In this document: positions 5,956 through 6,688 of the stretch, one piece after another | Layout of the letters: each line of letters starts with the position of its first letter | How positions within the stretch are numbered: the first letter of the stretch is position 1 | Source of the DNA: Acidobacteriaceae bacterium | GTDB taxonomy: Bacteria; Acidobacteriota; Terriglobia; Terriglobales; SbA1 | Length of the DNA stretch: 6,688 bases | Direction: 5' to 3' | NCBI GenBank assembly: GCA_019237515.1 | Contig: JAFAGX010000317.1 | Span: 1 to 6,688 of the forward strand | Translations under genes and position numbers: made by a program | The notes under the pieces: model-generated | Database searches by the model: none | Seen by the model: the letters and a program-made list of their open reading frames with translations, nothing else | Told to the model about the DNA's origin: nothing

Positions 5956-6688
5956 ATGGCTACAACAGATGTAGCGCTCCGTGATGCGTCCCAGCAGAGC
6001 GGGCGGAAGCGTATTGTCAATAACCTGAGCATTCAGGTGGCGACCGTGAATGGCTCCGGTTCGCAGAGTTCGAATTCAGTGCTGCTGCGCAGCATTTTTC
6101 AGATGGGCGTGCCGGTTTCCGGCAAGAATCTGTTTCCATCGAACATTGCGGGTCTGCCGACCTGGTATACCATTCGCGCCAACAAAGACGGGTACATCGC
6201 GCGCAAGAAGGAAATCGATTTCCTGGTAGCGATGAACCCGGAGACAGCGCAGGAAGATGTGATGTCGCTTGCGCCCGGTGCCGCGGTGCTGTATGACGAA
6301 CCGCTCAATCTCAGCCAGCTTCGCTCGGATGTGACGTTTTATTCCGCTCCCTTCGACAAACTGGTCGCGCCTGTGTGCCCGGAAGCCAAGCTGCGCAAGC
6401 TGGTCAAGAACATGATTTATCCCGGCGTGCTGGCGCACCTGCTCGGGCTCGACATGGCCGAGATGGAGAAAGCGATCCGGCGGCAGTTCGGCAAGAAACA
6501 GAAGGCGGCGGATCTGAACGTGAATGCCGCCAAAGCCGGCTATGACTACGCGGTTGCGAACCTCGAAAAGGCCGACCCGTTCTGGGTTGAGCGCATGGAC
6601 GAGAACCGCGGCAAGATCATCATCGACGGCAATGCCGCGGCGGCGCTGGGCTCGATGTTCGCCGGAGTGACGGTGGTGACGTGGTATC
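5956..6688 (+). CDS. korA: 2-oxoacid:ferredoxin oxidoreductase, fused gamma-alpha subunit (KorA-like), 3' end missing
   Basis: An open frame runs from ATG 5956 to the window edge (244 complete codons, no stop). With a beta subunit, such enzymes convert a 2-oxoacid (2-oxoglutarate or pyruvate) and CoA to an acyl-CoA and CO2, reducing ferredoxin. Residues 24-200 form the gamma domain: VATVNGSGSQSSNSVLLRSI region (28-47), MGVPVSGKNLFPSNIAGLPTW (50-70), IDFLVAMNPETAQED (87-101) and the Leu/Lys-rich YPGVLAHLLGLD region (155-166). The alpha (pyrimidine-binding) domain then begins at about 219 with GKIIIDGNAAAALGSMFAG, matching the start of the family's catalytic domain. The gamma-before-alpha fusion is the common KorA arrangement. 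Substrate choice (2-oxoglutarate over pyruvate) is inferred from overall resemblance and is less certain. The partner korB gene is expected just downstream, outside the window. By eye, codon third positions are more GC-rich than in the genes at the left edge, consistent with high expression. Confidence 0.9.
   Translation, partial: MATTDVALRDASQQSGRKRIVNNLSIQVATVNGSGSQSSNSVLLRSIFQMGVPVSGKNLFPSNIAGLPTWYTIRANKDGYIARKKEIDFLVAMNPETAQEDVMSLAPGAAVLYDEPLNLSQLRSDVTFYSAPFDKLVAPVCPEAKLRKLVKNMIYPGVLAHLLGLDMAEMEKAIRRQFGKKQKAADLNVNAAKAGYDYAVANLEKADPFWVERMDENRGKIIIDGNAAAALGSMFAGVTVVTWY

Noticed and set aside
5802..5984. 60-codon + strand frame overlapping the accA end and the korA-like start
   Set aside because: It begins at GTG inside accA, runs through the leader hairpin and Shine-Dalgarno and into korA in another frame; composition is not protein-like and no family is recognised.

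Overview
The window reads as ordinary chromosomal DNA from a moderately GC-rich bacterium, most likely an Acidobacteriota member (Koribacter/Terriglobia-like). This is inferred from two things. The C-terminal domain of the first, partial gene is of a type I associate with acidobacterial surface or periplasmic proteins. The DnaE, AccA and KorA proteins also look compatible with that phylum. All genes supported here lie on the + strand, and no RNA gene, CRISPR array, insertion sequence or prophage signal was seen.

Layout. Positions 1-438 hold the 3' part of a gene for a Gly/Tyr/Trp-rich, coiled-coil protein that ends in a small conserved domain of unknown function. Positions 528-1097 encode a putative glycolipid-binding-family protein (DUF1089 type), apparently starting at TTG. 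A 122-base intergenic stretch (1098-1219) carries an inverted repeat, a perfect 9-base DnaA-box consensus and weak promoter-like elements. Next come dnaE (1220-4699), the replicative DNA polymerase III alpha subunit with a complete set of PHP metal ligands, and, 12 bases later, accA (4712-5815), the carboxyltransferase alpha subunit of acetyl-CoA carboxylase. A 140-base gap (5816-5955) carries a perfect TATAAT hexamer, a 7-bp GC-rich hairpin and a strong Shine-Dalgarno. It leads into the 5' part of a gamma-alpha-fused 2-oxoacid:ferredoxin oxidoreductase subunit (korA-like, 5956 to the window end).

How the genes fit together. dnaE and accA are neighbours in many bacteria, including E. coli, and their tight spacing suggests one transcript. 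That would link chromosome replication with the first committed step of fatty acid synthesis. The korA-like gene probably has its own promoter and translation signal; it belongs to ferredoxin-linked central carbon metabolism (acyl-CoA formation from 2-oxoacids).

I did not find an undescribed multi-gene system. The points most worth a second look are the DnaA box in front of dnaE, the altered conserved loop and long N-terminus of AccA, the leader hairpin before korA, and the low-complexity first gene.
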